In this document: piece by piece, positions 42,146 through 50,531 of the stretch
How the letters are laid out: each line of letters starts with the position of its first letter
Numbering within the stretch: the stretch's first letter is position 1
Origin: Alphaproteobacteria bacterium
GTDB taxonomy: Bacteria; Pseudomonadota; Alphaproteobacteria; Rhizobiales; Rhizobiaceae
DNA length: 64,000 bases
Assembly: GCA_024742485.1 (NCBI GenBank)
Contig: JANSYK010000003.1
Coordinates: forward strand, 186,001-250,000
Direction of reading: 5' to 3'
Position numbers and translations under genes: made by a program
Notes under the pieces: model-generated
The model's database searches: none
Told to the model about the DNA's origin: nothing
Seen by the model: the letters and a program-made list of their open reading frames with translations, nothing else

Positions 42146-43792
42146 CTATTCAGCAAGCGTTTCCTTGACACCATCAGGGTAGTGCAGGGCGCCGCCCTTG
42201 ACGGTGTAACCGGCTTTTTCGAGATGGGATTTGGCCACGTCCGTGCCGGTCTTGAAGTCGTTCACACCTTCATTGTGCCAAAAGCCCAGCGCCGGCGAGA
42301 TCACCGAATTGGATTTGACGGCAAATCCACGGAAGGCAGCGCCAACAATCAGATCACGGTTGATCGCATAGGACAGTGCCTTGCGGAACTCGGGATCATT
42401 GAAGGGCGGGCGGCGGTTGTTGAAGGCAACATAGCGAAAGCCCATGTCGATGGTCGAAACGACTTCCAGATCACCATCCTGCTCGACAAGGTCGAGGAGA
42501 ATCTTGGGATCGCCGGAAAAATCAGCCAGGAAGTTGATTTCACCGGAACGCAGCATGCCGATGGCAGCTTCCGTATTCGGGACGATCCGCAAGATCCAAC
42601 GCTCTGCCTTGGGAGGCGAGAAATGATCTTTGTTGGCTTCCAGCACGACCTCTTCATTGGTGGTCCAGCTTACGAATTTGTAAGGGCCGGAGCCAATCGG
42701 AGTGGTTTCCTGGTAGTCTTCGGCATTGTCTTCCTTGGTCGCAAGGTCAGCCAGCACGGGTTCCCAGATGTGTTTGGGAATGATGTTGAGCTTCGCGAGG
42801 CTGGCGGTCAGGAAGGCAGCAGTCGGGTTGACCAGCTTGAAGGTGATCTTGTTGCCGTCGGTCGTGATGCTCTCGATGTTGCTGACAAACGGCTTGTACA
42901 TTGGGACTTCGTCACCCATGGCCGCTTCGAACGAGAACTTCACGTCGTCCGCGGTGACCGGCTTGCCATCATGCCACATCATGCCGTCGCGCAGGACCAC
43001 TTCAATGGTCTTTTCGTCGATCCAGTTGTAGCTTTCGGCTGCCCAAGGCTTCGGCAGACCATCCGGTCCGATGCGAAGAAGGCGGTCCCAGATAAGTTCT
43101 GTGATCCAGCTGTCGGTTCCACCGGAAATCCAGAGCGGGTTGATGCCCTGAATATTGTCCGACGAGTTCAGGATGATGTCCTTTTGCTCGCCCAGCGGTT
43201 CCATCGAAATGAAGGACCAGGTGTTCTTGATGCCGATACCGCCCTGATCGACAACCGTTGCCGGATCCCAGACATTCTTGTCGAAGGCAAAGGTCGATTT
43301 GGGATGAACAAGCATCAGGTTGGGCTGATCCTCGGCGAGGATCGACTGCGCCTTGTAGAGGAGTTCCTGACGTTTTTCCGGGTCAGTCTCGATCCGCTGT
43401 GCTTCCACCGTCGCATCCAGTTCAGGATTTGAGTAGCCGATGAAGTTGTAGCCCTTCGGTGCGGTGGAGGAGTGGAACAGATTATAGATCAGTTCGTCGG
43501 GGTCAGACCGTTCCGGACGACCCACCATCTGCCAGCCGGTCGTGTCCCACTTGTCCCGGTTGTACCAGACCAGGTCAGCCATCTGTTCCCAGGGCATCAC
43601 GTCGACCTTGACATCGAGACCAAGCTTTCTCCACTCCTGTGCGATCAGCTGAACAAACTGGAATTCCTGCGGCTGGGCCGCCTGGGGACGCGTGGTGATC
43701 TTGATTTCTCGAATCTTGTCACCCTCGGCAAATGCCTGCGTGGCCATTGTGGCCCCGGCAAGCAAGAGCGCGGTTCGTAAAAGCTTCTTCAT
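42146..43792 (-). CDS. Peptide ABC transporter substrate-binding protein, apparently circularly permuted
   Basis: A 548-residue family 5 periplasmic binding protein with signal peptide MKKLLRTALLLAGATMATQAFA. The order of conserved blocks is unusual. Segments that belong near the C-terminus of DppA-like proteins come first: FVQLIAQEWRKLGLDV (about 46-61), YNLFHSS (103-109), GYSNPELDATVEAQ (119-132) and NTWSF (190-194). Segments that normally open the mature protein come later: DRLLRIGPDGLPKPWAAES (236-254) and LRDGMMWHDGKPVTADDV (267-284), followed by the middle part with FRKALSYAINRD. The protein ends at LHYPDGVKETLAE, where ordinary homologues go on into the block found here at the N-terminus. 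It is followed by dppB, C, D and F, so it is probably functional. Confidence 0.88.
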   Translation of the reverse strand: MKKLLRTALLLAGATMATQAFAEGDKIREIKITTRPQAAQPQEFQFVQLIAQEWRKLGLDVKVDVMPWEQMADLVWYNRDKWDTTGWQMVGRPERSDPDELIYNLFHSSTAPKGYNFIGYSNPELDATVEAQRIETDPEKRQELLYKAQSILAEDQPNLMLVHPKSTFAFDKNVWDPATVVDQGGIGIKNTWSFISMEPLGEQKDIILNSSDNIQGINPLWISGGTDSWITELIWDRLLRIGPDGLPKPWAAESYNWIDEKTIEVVLRDGMMWHDGKPVTADDVKFSFEAAMGDEVPMYKPFVSNIESITTDGNKITFKLVNPTAAFLTASLAKLNIIPKHIWEPVLADLATKEDNAEDYQETTPIGSGPYKFVSWTTNEEVVLEANKDHFSPPKAERWILRIVPNTEAAIGMLRSGEINFLADFSGDPKILLDLVEQDGDLEVVSTIDMGFRYVAFNNRRPPFNDPEFRKALSYAINRDLIVGAAFRGFAVKSNSVISPALGFWHNEGVNDFKTGTDVAKSHLEKAGYTVKGGALHYPDGVKETLAE

Positions 43793-43843
43793 ATTGAGTT
43801 CTCCCTTGTCGTTTTCATTGGAGTACCGGCCAATGGCCTGGCA

Positions 43844-44599
43844 TTATCCGACCCGAAGATCGGCAACTTTCTTTCCCGTGGACACTTTCGGTGGCGTGGC
43901 AAAAGCTGTCTTCGAATGGGAAAGATTCATAGAAACCAGCGTTTCCGCCTGTTTCAGAGCGGCCATTCCGGCGTTGACAAATGGCACGCCGACAGATGCC
44001 GAAATCTCGTCTGACATGTCGAGGAATGACATGGTCATGCAACCGAAGATGATGGCGTCCGCCCGATCCTGTTCAACGCATTTATTGGCCACATCGATCA
44101 TTCTGGCTTTGGTCGCCGATTGGTCCGACATCAATTCCAGGACCGGGATGCCGGTGGCCCGCACCGATGCGAGTTTTTCTCGAACACCTGCCCTGACAGC
44201 CAGATATTCCTGACCCGCGATCAGCGTATCAAAAATGGTCAGAACGCTGAATTTGTGTCCCAAGGAGGCAGCCAGAAGCATGGATGATTCACAGGGGCCA
44301 ACCACAGGTATGGAGAGAAGTTCGCGAGCTGCTTCCAGCCCCGGATCGCCAAAACAGCCAATGATCGCGGCGTCATAGCCTTCGTCCTCGATCTGCATGA
44401 GCAGATCAAGCGTCGGCGGAATCGAGAGAATCTCCTCATAGGAGGATTCGATCGAGTGTGGACCCTTCTCGACATCGCGGACATCGACCGTTGTGCCCTC
44501 AAATGCCCAGTCGTTGAGGAGGCCTTCCCGCCGTTTGACTTCCGCCAGGCCCATTGGGCCTTTTGACATGGGTCCGGGGACAACATAGGCAATGCGCAT
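43844..44599 (-). CDS. Asp/Glu/hydantoin racemase family protein
   Basis: A 251-residue racemase-like protein. The two catalytic cysteines of the fold are visible in AAIIGCFGDPGLEAARE (about residue 82) and AIIFGCMTMSFLDMS. The spacing and the GCFGDPG motif fit hydantoin racemase-like enzymes, which epimerise 5-substituted hydantoins, though allantoin racemase or maleate isomerase-like roles are possible. It is first in the minus-strand group that continues with the peptide ABC operon after 51 bp, and is divergent from the IclR regulator, with an IclR-type palindrome between them. Confidence 0.87.
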   Translation of the reverse strand: MRIAYVVPGPMSKGPMGLAEVKRREGLLNDWAFEGTTVDVRDVEKGPHSIESSYEEILSIPPTLDLLMQIEDEGYDAAIIGCFGDPGLEAARELLSIPVVGPCESSMLLAASLGHKFSVLTIFDTLIAGQEYLAVRAGVREKLASVRATGIPVLELMSDQSATKARMIDVANKCVEQDRADAIIFGCMTMSFLDMSDEISASVGVPFVNAGMAALKQAETLVSMNLSHSKTAFATPPKVSTGKKVADLRVG

Positions 44600-44638
44600 G
44601 ATAACCCATCCAACTTGACATATAGCGTTTCATACAGC

Positions 44639-44651
44639 AAAACACTGTTTT
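44639..44651. promoter_or_regulatory. IclR-type operator, copy 1
   Basis: AAAACA-C-TGTTTT is a perfect 6-bp inverted repeat in the gap between the racemase gene and iclR. Exactly the same 13 bases occur at 45659-45671 before the M28 gene, and GTTTCATAC/TGAAACAC half sites lie close to each copy. Confidence 0.75.
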
Positions 44652-44708
44652 AATTTGTTAACATTAGTTGAATTGGAGTGCGCATGCAAGTCCTGGCGGG
44701 AGCCTCTG

Positions 44709-45500
44709 ATGTCTGACGGCAAGAATTACAGAATCGCGGCGGTTGACCGTGCACTCAGTGTTTTGGAGATTCTCAGCCAGCGCGGTGAACTCGGCGTAAC
44801 GGAAATCGCCACCGAACTTGGCATGACCAAGAGCCTCGTTTTCCGCATACTGCACACGCTTGAAGTCCGCGGTTACGTGGCCAAAGATTCGGTTCGGGCT
44901 CTATACGGGCTCGGATATCGTGCATGGCACCTGGCTGATGAGGCGGCAAAGCAGCGGGGACTGCTCCGGGTAGCTGGACCATTGATGGAAGAATTGCGCG
45001 ATCGCTTCAATGAAAGCGTCAACCTTCTTGTGCGCGACGGGCTGAATGCCCTGGTGGTCACCACACGCGAAAGTCGCCATTCCATGCGCCTGTTTGCCAA
45101 GCCGGGCCGGCGTGGCCCTCTGCATGCGGGCGGTGGATCGATGGTGCTTCTTGCCTTTGCGCCGCCTGATGTGCGTCAGGAGACCATTGCCGGTGCGCTG
45201 CCCCACTTCACATCCGCCACTATCACGGACCCAGTAGAACTGGAGCAGAAACTGTTCCAGATTGAATCCGACGGCTTCAACGTCACAAAGGAAGATCTCG
45301 ATGAGGGGGCGTTTTCCATTGCCGCGCCCATTTACGGCCCCAATGGTGAGGTGGTCGCAGCCGTTTCGGTCGCGGGTCCGGTCACGCGGTTCAACGACTC
45401 GGTTCGCGATCAAATCCTTGCTGGTGTGCTCGACGCCGCAGAGCGCATAGCAAAGGGCCTCGGCGCGACACCCGCCAAGGCCACCGCTGCCGTGGCTTGA
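44709..45500 (+). CDS. IclR-family transcriptional regulator
   Basis: A 263-residue regulator with the IclR N-terminal winged helix (AVDRALSVLEILSQRG and then VTEIATELGMTKSLVFRIL, about residues 12-52) and a C-terminal ligand-binding domain that includes RRGPLHAGGGSMVLLAF and FSIAAPIYGPNGEVVAAVSV. The start at 44709 has GGGAG ahead of it; the frame opens earlier at 44655 over the operator. It probably controls the racemase-peptide transporter operon, itself and the M28 gene, since identical palindromes lie at 44639 and 45659. Confidence 0.9.
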   Translation: MSDGKNYRIAAVDRALSVLEILSQRGELGVTEIATELGMTKSLVFRILHTLEVRGYVAKDSVRALYGLGYRAWHLADEAAKQRGLLRVAGPLMEELRDRFNESVNLLVRDGLNALVVTTRESRHSMRLFAKPGRRGPLHAGGGSMVLLAFAPPDVRQETIAGALPHFTSATITDPVELEQKLFQIESDGFNVTKEDLDEGAFSIAAPIYGPNGEVVAAVSVAGPVTRFNDSVRDQILAGVLDAAERIAKGLGATPAKATAAVA

Positions 45501-45658
45501 TGTCCGCCGGATATCCGCATGCCATGCGCAATTGGTTTCGGGTCAAGCTTCCCAGGCCGGTCTTCCGGCGATAGGCCGCCGAAACCGTACTGCCCCTTCT
45601 ACCAATGATTGCCGTCGCACTTGATTTGCCGGGGCAAGCTTGATAATTTCCAAAAAAC

Positions 45659-45671
45659 AAAACACTGTTTT
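45659..45671. promoter_or_regulatory. IclR-type operator, copy 2
   Basis: AAAACACTGTTTT, identical to copy 1, is placed 86 bp before the M28 hydrolase gene. The remaining bases of the 256-bp gap after iclR show nothing else. Confidence 0.75.
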
Positions 45672-45756
45672 GATGAGTGAAACACGGCAATTGATCGCAT
45701 CTTCGTTCTGAAGGTCGGTACGCCGCCAATGCCTGCCATGTAGTGAGGAGAACCCC

Positions 45757-47487
45757 ATGAACGAGATTGAAAATGCGCTGCTGTCCGAAGTGAGTCTCGA
45801 CGAGCCGTGGGGTCTCGTGGAGAGTTTCTCCACATTCAAGCGGGAACATCCAACGGACGTCAATCGCGGTATGGACGAGGTTGTTTCCCGGCTGGAGAGA
45901 CACGGCGTCGAAGTAAAGGTCCACGAGCCAGACCTCTTCTTGAGTCTGCCGGGCGTGGCGCGGGTCGAAGTCGATGGCCAGACGTTCCGGGCCAAGCCGC
46001 CGGCATTCAGCATTGATGCCCGTGAGGGGCTGGAAGGCGAGTTGGTCTATATCGGTGCCAACCAGGCCGATGACATCGACACGATATTCGACAAGAAGCT
46101 CGATCCGACCCGTGATGTGCGGTCTCTCATTTCGGGAAAAATCGTTATTTCAGAGGGCTTTGCCAGCCCGGGAATGATCGCCCAGTTCGAGGAACTCGGT
46201 GCGATTGGGGTCATCGGAATCAATCCGGGTGTCGATATTCACTGGGGTATCTGCACCACCATTTGGGGCGTGCCTGATCTTGATGATTTGCCGCGCAAGC
46301 CCAATGTGGTCTCCGTGGCCGTCAACAATCCGGATGGACTGGCTCTGATCGAGATTGCCAAGGCCGGTGGACGGATCAAATTGTTCGTTGAGATGGAAGA
46401 GGGCTGGTTTTCCTCGAAACTTCCCGAAGTGTTCATCCGCGGCAACAAGGAGCCGGAAAAATACGTTCTGCTGCACGGCCATCTCGATAGCTGGGATGTG
46501 GGCGTCGGCGACAACGCCACCGGTGATGCGACCATGTTGGAGGTTGCGCGTGTTCTGTGGAAAAATCGCGACAAGCTGGACCGGTCGGTCCGCATCGCTT
46601 GGTGGCCCGGCCACTCGACCGGTCGCTATGCCGGTTCGACCTGGTTTGCCGACGAATTCGCCATCGATCTGGAGGAAAATTGTGTGGCGCAGGTCAATTG
46701 CGACAGCCCTGGTTGTCGCTGGGCAACGGAGTTCCTCAACCTGTCGCGAATGTCGGAGACCGACGCCTTTATCGCCAAGGCGATCGAGGATGTTGCCGGC
46801 AAGCCAACCTTTGGTGAACGGCCGCACCGTGCGGGTGACTATTCCTTCAACAATATCGGAATTTCGAGCTACTTCATGCTCTCGTCGACCATGACGGTGG
46901 CGATGCGTGAGGAAAAGGGCTACTACGCCGTTGGCGGATGTGGCGGCAACATTGCCTGGCATACCGAGAACGATACGCTGGAAATTGCCGACAAGGACAT
47001 CTTGCTGCGTGACATCAAGCTCTATTTGCTGTCGGTTTTCCGTAACGCCAATGCCGAGATCTTGCCATTCGACTGGCGCGAAACCACGCGGGAATTCCTC
47101 GACACGATCGGTTCCTACCAGGAGAAGGCGGGCACACGCTTTGATCTGGGACCGTCCAAAGGTGCCGTTGAGGCACTGCAGGCGGCGCTGGAGACATTTT
47201 ATGCCGGCATTGACTCCGGTGGGATCGCGCCGGGCGTTGCCAATCAGGTCATCCAGGACCTGGCGCGTATTCTGGTTCCGATCAACTTTACCCGCGAAGC
47301 TAGGTTCCGGCATGACCCGGCATTGACCGTGCCACCACTGCCTACCATTTCCGTTGCTGCCGAGCTGGATGATCATGCCGGTGGAAATGAGGGTTTTGCT
47401 CTGACCCAATTGACTCGTGGCCAAAATCGCCTGGTGTCCGCAATCAATCAGGCAAGGCGGCAGGTTGAGCAGGCCAACCCGGCCTGA
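45757..47487 (+). CDS. M28-family metallohydrolase with altered active site
   Basis: A 576-residue protein of the M28 zinc peptidase fold with an inserted PA-like domain (about residues 100-220, including GFASPGMIAQFEELGAIG). Metal ligands His and Asp are in LLHGHLDSWDVG (about 241-245), the bridging Asp in GDNATGDAT, an Asp in NCDSPG (about 314) and the last His in IAWHTENDTLE (about 400). Where active peptidases have Gly-Glu-Glu before the helix with Gly-Ser, this protein reads PGHSTGRYAGS (about 279-289), so both the catalytic base Glu and a metal-binding Glu are replaced. It may be an amidohydrolase of different mechanism or an inactive binding protein. No signal peptide is evident. GAGGAG precedes the ATG. 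Confidence 0.85.
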   Translation: MNEIENALLSEVSLDEPWGLVESFSTFKREHPTDVNRGMDEVVSRLERHGVEVKVHEPDLFLSLPGVARVEVDGQTFRAKPPAFSIDAREGLEGELVYIGANQADDIDTIFDKKLDPTRDVRSLISGKIVISEGFASPGMIAQFEELGAIGVIGINPGVDIHWGICTTIWGVPDLDDLPRKPNVVSVAVNNPDGLALIEIAKAGGRIKLFVEMEEGWFSSKLPEVFIRGNKEPEKYVLLHGHLDSWDVGVGDNATGDATMLEVARVLWKNRDKLDRSVRIAWWPGHSTGRYAGSTWFADEFAIDLEENCVAQVNCDSPGCRWATEFLNLSRMSETDAFIAKAIEDVAGKPTFGERPHRAGDYSFNNIGISSYFMLSSTMTVAMREEKGYYAVGGCGGNIAWHTENDTLEIADKDILLRDIKLYLLSVFRNANAEILPFDWRETTREFLDTIGSYQEKAGTRFDLGPSKGAVEALQAALETFYAGIDSGGIAPGVANQVIQDLARILVPINFTREARFRHDPALTVPPLPTISVAAELDDHAGGNEGFALTQLTRGQNRLVSAINQARRQVEQANPA

Positions 47488-47489
47488 TC

Positions 47490-48509
47490 ATGCGAGCCGC
47501 CTGGTACACGCGCACGGGAACGGCCGCCGAAGTTCTTGAACTCGGCGACCTGCCGCCCGAGACGCTTGGCCCCTTGTCACCTGGCGAAGTGAAAATCCAG
47601 CTGTGTGCCTCCGGCATCAATCCTGCCGACGTCAAGCGGCGCGCGGGGTGGGGCGGCTCCAACATGCAACATGACCTCGTGATTCCCCATGCCGATGGTG
47701 CAGGGGTGGTGGAAGCGGTCGGTGAGGGCGTACCGGACTCCCTGGTGGGGCAAAGGGTCTGGCTTCACAATGCACAAGGTGGATATGGCGAGGCCGGCCG
47801 GGCATTCGGAACGGCGGCCGAAACCATTCAACTGCCGGCCAGTCAGGTCTTCGCCTTGCCGGACCAACTCGATTTTGCAGACGGGGCGTGTCTTGGCATT
47901 CCGGCTTTGACGGCCTTTCACGCGGTCTTTGCGGATGGCCCGGTTTCGGGAAAGACCATTCTTGTCACAGGAGCGGCCGGCGCGGTCGGCCACTTTGCCG
48001 CACAGTTCGCCCGCGATGCCGGTGCACATGTCATCGCCACGGTAAGCACCGAGGAAAAGGCGGCCCATGTCGCCGACATCGGCGTGCACGACATAATTTT
48101 TCGGCACAATGAGGACGTTGCAGAGCGCGTCTTGACGCTGACTGGCGGGGAGGGTGCCGACCGCATCGTCGAGGTGGATTTCGGCGCCAATCTGGATGTG
48201 ATTCAGAAGATCCTCAAGCCAGGGGCAGTGATTGCAGCCTATTCATCCACGGCGGTCCCGGAACCGACGCTGCCCTATTATGCCTTTGCCTTTCGCGGTG
48301 CGACGCTGCGGTTCATTCAGGGGTTCTTGCTTTCACCTGAAGTGATTGGGGCAGCAACGGAACTGATCGGAAAGATGGCGGCACGCGACGCACTGAAGGT
48401 TGCAATCGCCGCCCGGTTGCCGCTGAACAAGATTGTCGAGGCGCATGAAATGGTCGAAAGCGGTAATGCGATCGGCAATGTCGTTCTCGATGTAAGCGAA
48501 CACCATTGA
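47490..48509 (+). CDS. NADPH:quinone reductase (zeta-crystallin-like, MDR family)
   Basis: A 339-residue zinc-free medium-chain reductase. The N-terminal GroES-like domain carries LCASGINPADVKRR, and the nucleotide-binding domain starts ILVTGAAGAVGHFAAQFARDAG (about residues 153-174; quoted as ILVTGAAGAVGH). No structural-zinc Cys cluster is seen. It reduces quinones or activated alkenes with NADPH. The gene starts two bases after the M28 stop, so both are in the IclR-regulated transcript. Confidence 0.9.
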   Translation: MRAAWYTRTGTAAEVLELGDLPPETLGPLSPGEVKIQLCASGINPADVKRRAGWGGSNMQHDLVIPHADGAGVVEAVGEGVPDSLVGQRVWLHNAQGGYGEAGRAFGTAAETIQLPASQVFALPDQLDFADGACLGIPALTAFHAVFADGPVSGKTILVTGAAGAVGHFAAQFARDAGAHVIATVSTEEKAAHVADIGVHDIIFRHNEDVAERVLTLTGGEGADRIVEVDFGANLDVIQKILKPGAVIAAYSSTAVPEPTLPYYAFAFRGATLRFIQGFLLSPEVIGAATELIGKMAARDALKVAIAARLPLNKIVEAHEMVESGNAIGNVVLDVSEHH

Positions 48510-48540
48510 CCTTTAGCGCAGGCCGGTTCCGCAACTGACG

Positions 48541-48972
48541 TCAGTAATCAAGCTTGTCCAGCATTGCGAGCAGCACGGTCTGCTCCTTTTCTGTCAGCTT
48601 GCCACGCAATTTGAGATCCTGTTCCAACGCAACCCTTCCAAGCTCCGCGTAGGTGGCCAATCCGTCTTTGGTCAGCGACAGATGTTCAACACGGCGATCG
48701 TTTTCATTGGTTTCGCGCTTGAGCCAACGCCGCTTTTCCAGCGAAAAGACGGCTCGGGAAACCTTTGTTTTGTGAATTTTGGCGCGGTTGCAGATATCGG
48801 TTGCGGTCATCGATCCGAACTGGCCAAGATTGGCCAGGACCCGCCATTCCGGCCGAGTCATGCCATGGCGTTTCCGGTAGATGTCCTGAAATGCAAAGCT
48901 GGCCGCCTCTGCAGCCTGGTTGAGGCGGTAGGGCAGAAACGTCCGCAAATCGAATTGACCGCCATCCTTCAT
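48541..48972 (-). CDS. MarR-family transcriptional regulator of the homogentisate cluster
   Basis: A 143-residue MarR-type regulator. The winged helix includes TATDICNRAKIHKTKVSRAV and the wing DRRVEHLSLTKDG. It is encoded divergently from hmgA, 169 bp apart, and is the likely regulator of the homogentisate operon. Candidate sites in the gap are the inverted repeat at 49039-49066 and two GTTAC direct repeats near 48995 and 49011. Confidence 0.9.
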   Translation of the reverse strand: MKDGGQFDLRTFLPYRLNQAAEAASFAFQDIYRKRHGMTRPEWRVLANLGQFGSMTATDICNRAKIHKTKVSRAVFSLEKRRWLKRETNENDRRVEHLSLTKDGLATYAELGRVALEQDLKLRGKLTEKEQTVLLAMLDKLDY

Positions 48973-49038
48973 GTTGTCAGGAATACCGTTTGATAGTTAC
49001 AAAATCAATGGTTACGTTTTTGACAAAAATAAGAACAT

Positions 49039-49066
49039 CCGCTCGAATGAATGCTTGTTCGGGCGG
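49039..49066. promoter_or_regulatory. Inverted repeat upstream of hmgA
   Basis: CCGCTCGAA and TTCGGGCGG form a repeat with eight of nine positions paired and a 10-base spacer, 76 bp before hmgA. It could be the operator of the divergent MarR regulator or a leader hairpin. Confidence 0.5.
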
Positions 49067-49141
49067 TCACGTTTGTCCAAACAACGCTTGACCTGATCCA
49101 AAAGCAGGCAGGCCATACCGCACCAACCATGATGGAGTCCC

Positions 49142-50500
49142 ATGATGCTCGATCACGCCGACAATCAAACTGCGACTGCACGTGCCCGAACCGAAACCCA
49201 GGATTATATGCCGGGATTCGGGAATGATTTCGAAACCGAAAGTCTCCCGGGTGCGCTGCCGCAAGGTCAAAACAGCCCTCAAAAATGCAATTACGGCCTC
49301 TATGCCGAGCAGCTTTCCGGCTCACCCTTTACCGCACCGCGCGGCACCAATGAACGGTCCTGGCTTTATCGTATCCGCCCAAGCGTGAAACACACGAACC
49401 GCTTCAATTCCATTTCGCACAATCATTGGCTCAGCGCCCCGTCGGCTCCAGCACCATCCTTGCCGCTGGGACAGTATCGCTGGGATCCGATGCCCATGCC
49501 GACGGAAAAGACCGACTTCGTGGCGGGGATGCGGACGATCACCACCGCTGGCGATGCCGCAACGCAGGTCGGCATGGCCGCCCATGTCTATGCCTGCAAC
49601 AGAGACATGGAAGACGATTATTTTTTCAACGCCGATGGCGAGTTGCTGATTGTCCCTCAGGTCGGCCGGATGCGGTTTTTCACCGAAATGGGGATCATCG
49701 ATGTTGAGCCGAATGAAATCTGTCTCATTCCGCGCGGGATGATCTTCAAGGCATTGTGCCTCGACGAGGAAGCGCGCGGATATGTTTGCGAGAACTATGG
49801 TGCGAAGTTTACACTTCCGGATCGCGGGCCCATTGGCGCCAATTGCCTTGCCAATCCGCGCGACTTCAAGACACCGGTTGCAGCCTATGAGGACAAGGAA
49901 ACCGAATGTCGTTTGCTGGTCAAATGGTGCGGAACGTTCCACGAGACGGTCATCGATCACGGGCCGCTCGATGTGGTCGCCTGGCACGGAAACTACGCAC
50001 CGTTCAAATATGACCTTCGGACCTTCTCACCGGTCGGGGCCATCCTGTTCGATCACCCGGATCCGTCTATCTTCACGGTGCTGACCGCGCCGACCGAGGA
50101 AGCCGGCACCGCCAATATCGACTTTGTTATTTTTCCGCCACGCTGGATGGTGGCCGAACATACGTTCCGTCCACCCTGGTATCACCGCAATATCATGAGT
50201 GAGTTCATGGGCCTGATCCATGGCCAGTACGATGCCAAGGAGGAAGGGTTCGTTCCGGGCGGGATGAGCCTGCACAACATGATGCTGCCCCATGGCCCCG
50301 ATACATTCGGTTTCGAAAAAGCGTCGAATTCGAACCTCGGTCCGACCAAGCTGGATGACACGATGGCTTTCATGTTCGAGACACGTTATCCGCAAATGGT
50401 AACGGATTTCGCCGCCGGGCTTGCAGAATTGCAGGACGATTATATCGATTGCTGGAAAGGCCTCGACCGGAAGTTCGACGGCACGCCGGGCATCAAATAA
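49142..50500 (+). CDS. hmgA: Homogentisate 1,2-dioxygenase
   Basis: A 452-residue homogentisate dioxygenase, normal length for the family. [19 protein letters not shown] at the N-terminus is typical, and the iron site region reads [20 protein letters not shown], with the His and Glu ligands. It opens the ring of homogentisate to maleylacetoacetate using iron(II) and oxygen. It is first in the plus-strand operon with fah, an MBL protein, a flavin monooxygenase, a DUF2783 protein and maiA. An ATG one codon later is an equally good start. Confidence 0.96.
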   Translation: MMLDHADNQTATARARTETQDYMPGFGNDFETESLPGALPQGQNSPQKCNYGLYAEQLSGSPFTAPRGTNERSWLYRIRPSVKHTNRFNSISHNHWLSAPSAPAPSLPLGQYRWDPMPMPTEKTDFVAGMRTITTAGDAATQVGMAAHVYACNRDMEDDYFFNADGELLIVPQVGRMRFFTEMGIIDVEPNEICLIPRGMIFKALCLDEEARGYVCENYGAKFTLPDRGPIGANCLANPRDFKTPVAAYEDKETECRLLVKWCGTFHETVIDHGPLDVVAWHGNYAPFKYDLRTFSPVGAILFDHPDPSIFTVLTAPTEEAGTANIDFVIFPPRWMVAEHTFRPPWYHRNIMSEFMGLIHGQYDAKEEGFVPGGMSLHNMMLPHGPDTFGFEKASNSNLGPTKLDDTMAFMFETRYPQMVTDFAAGLAELQDDYIDCWKGLDRKFDGTPGIK

Positions 50501-50531
50501 CAACAATCAAAACCATATTCTGGGGTACTCA

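Noticed and set aside
42182-43432. Long plus-strand frame opposite the permuted binding protein
   Set aside because: The minus-strand protein contains multiple family 5 binding-protein blocks; the plus-strand translation shows none.
42146-43792. Idea that the unusual block order of the binding protein comes from a frameshift or from two merged ORFs
   Set aside because: The frame is uninterrupted, there is one signal peptide at the start, and the two halves together make one complete set of family blocks without duplication.
43809-43843. Possible terminator in the short repeat GGCCAATGGCC before the dppA-like gene
   Set aside because: The stem is short, there is no T-run and it lies upstream of the gene in a probable operon; not convincing.
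46150-47424. Long minus-strand frame opposite the M28 gene
   Set aside because: Antisense to a conserved gene; the translation has no domain and no upstream ribosome site.
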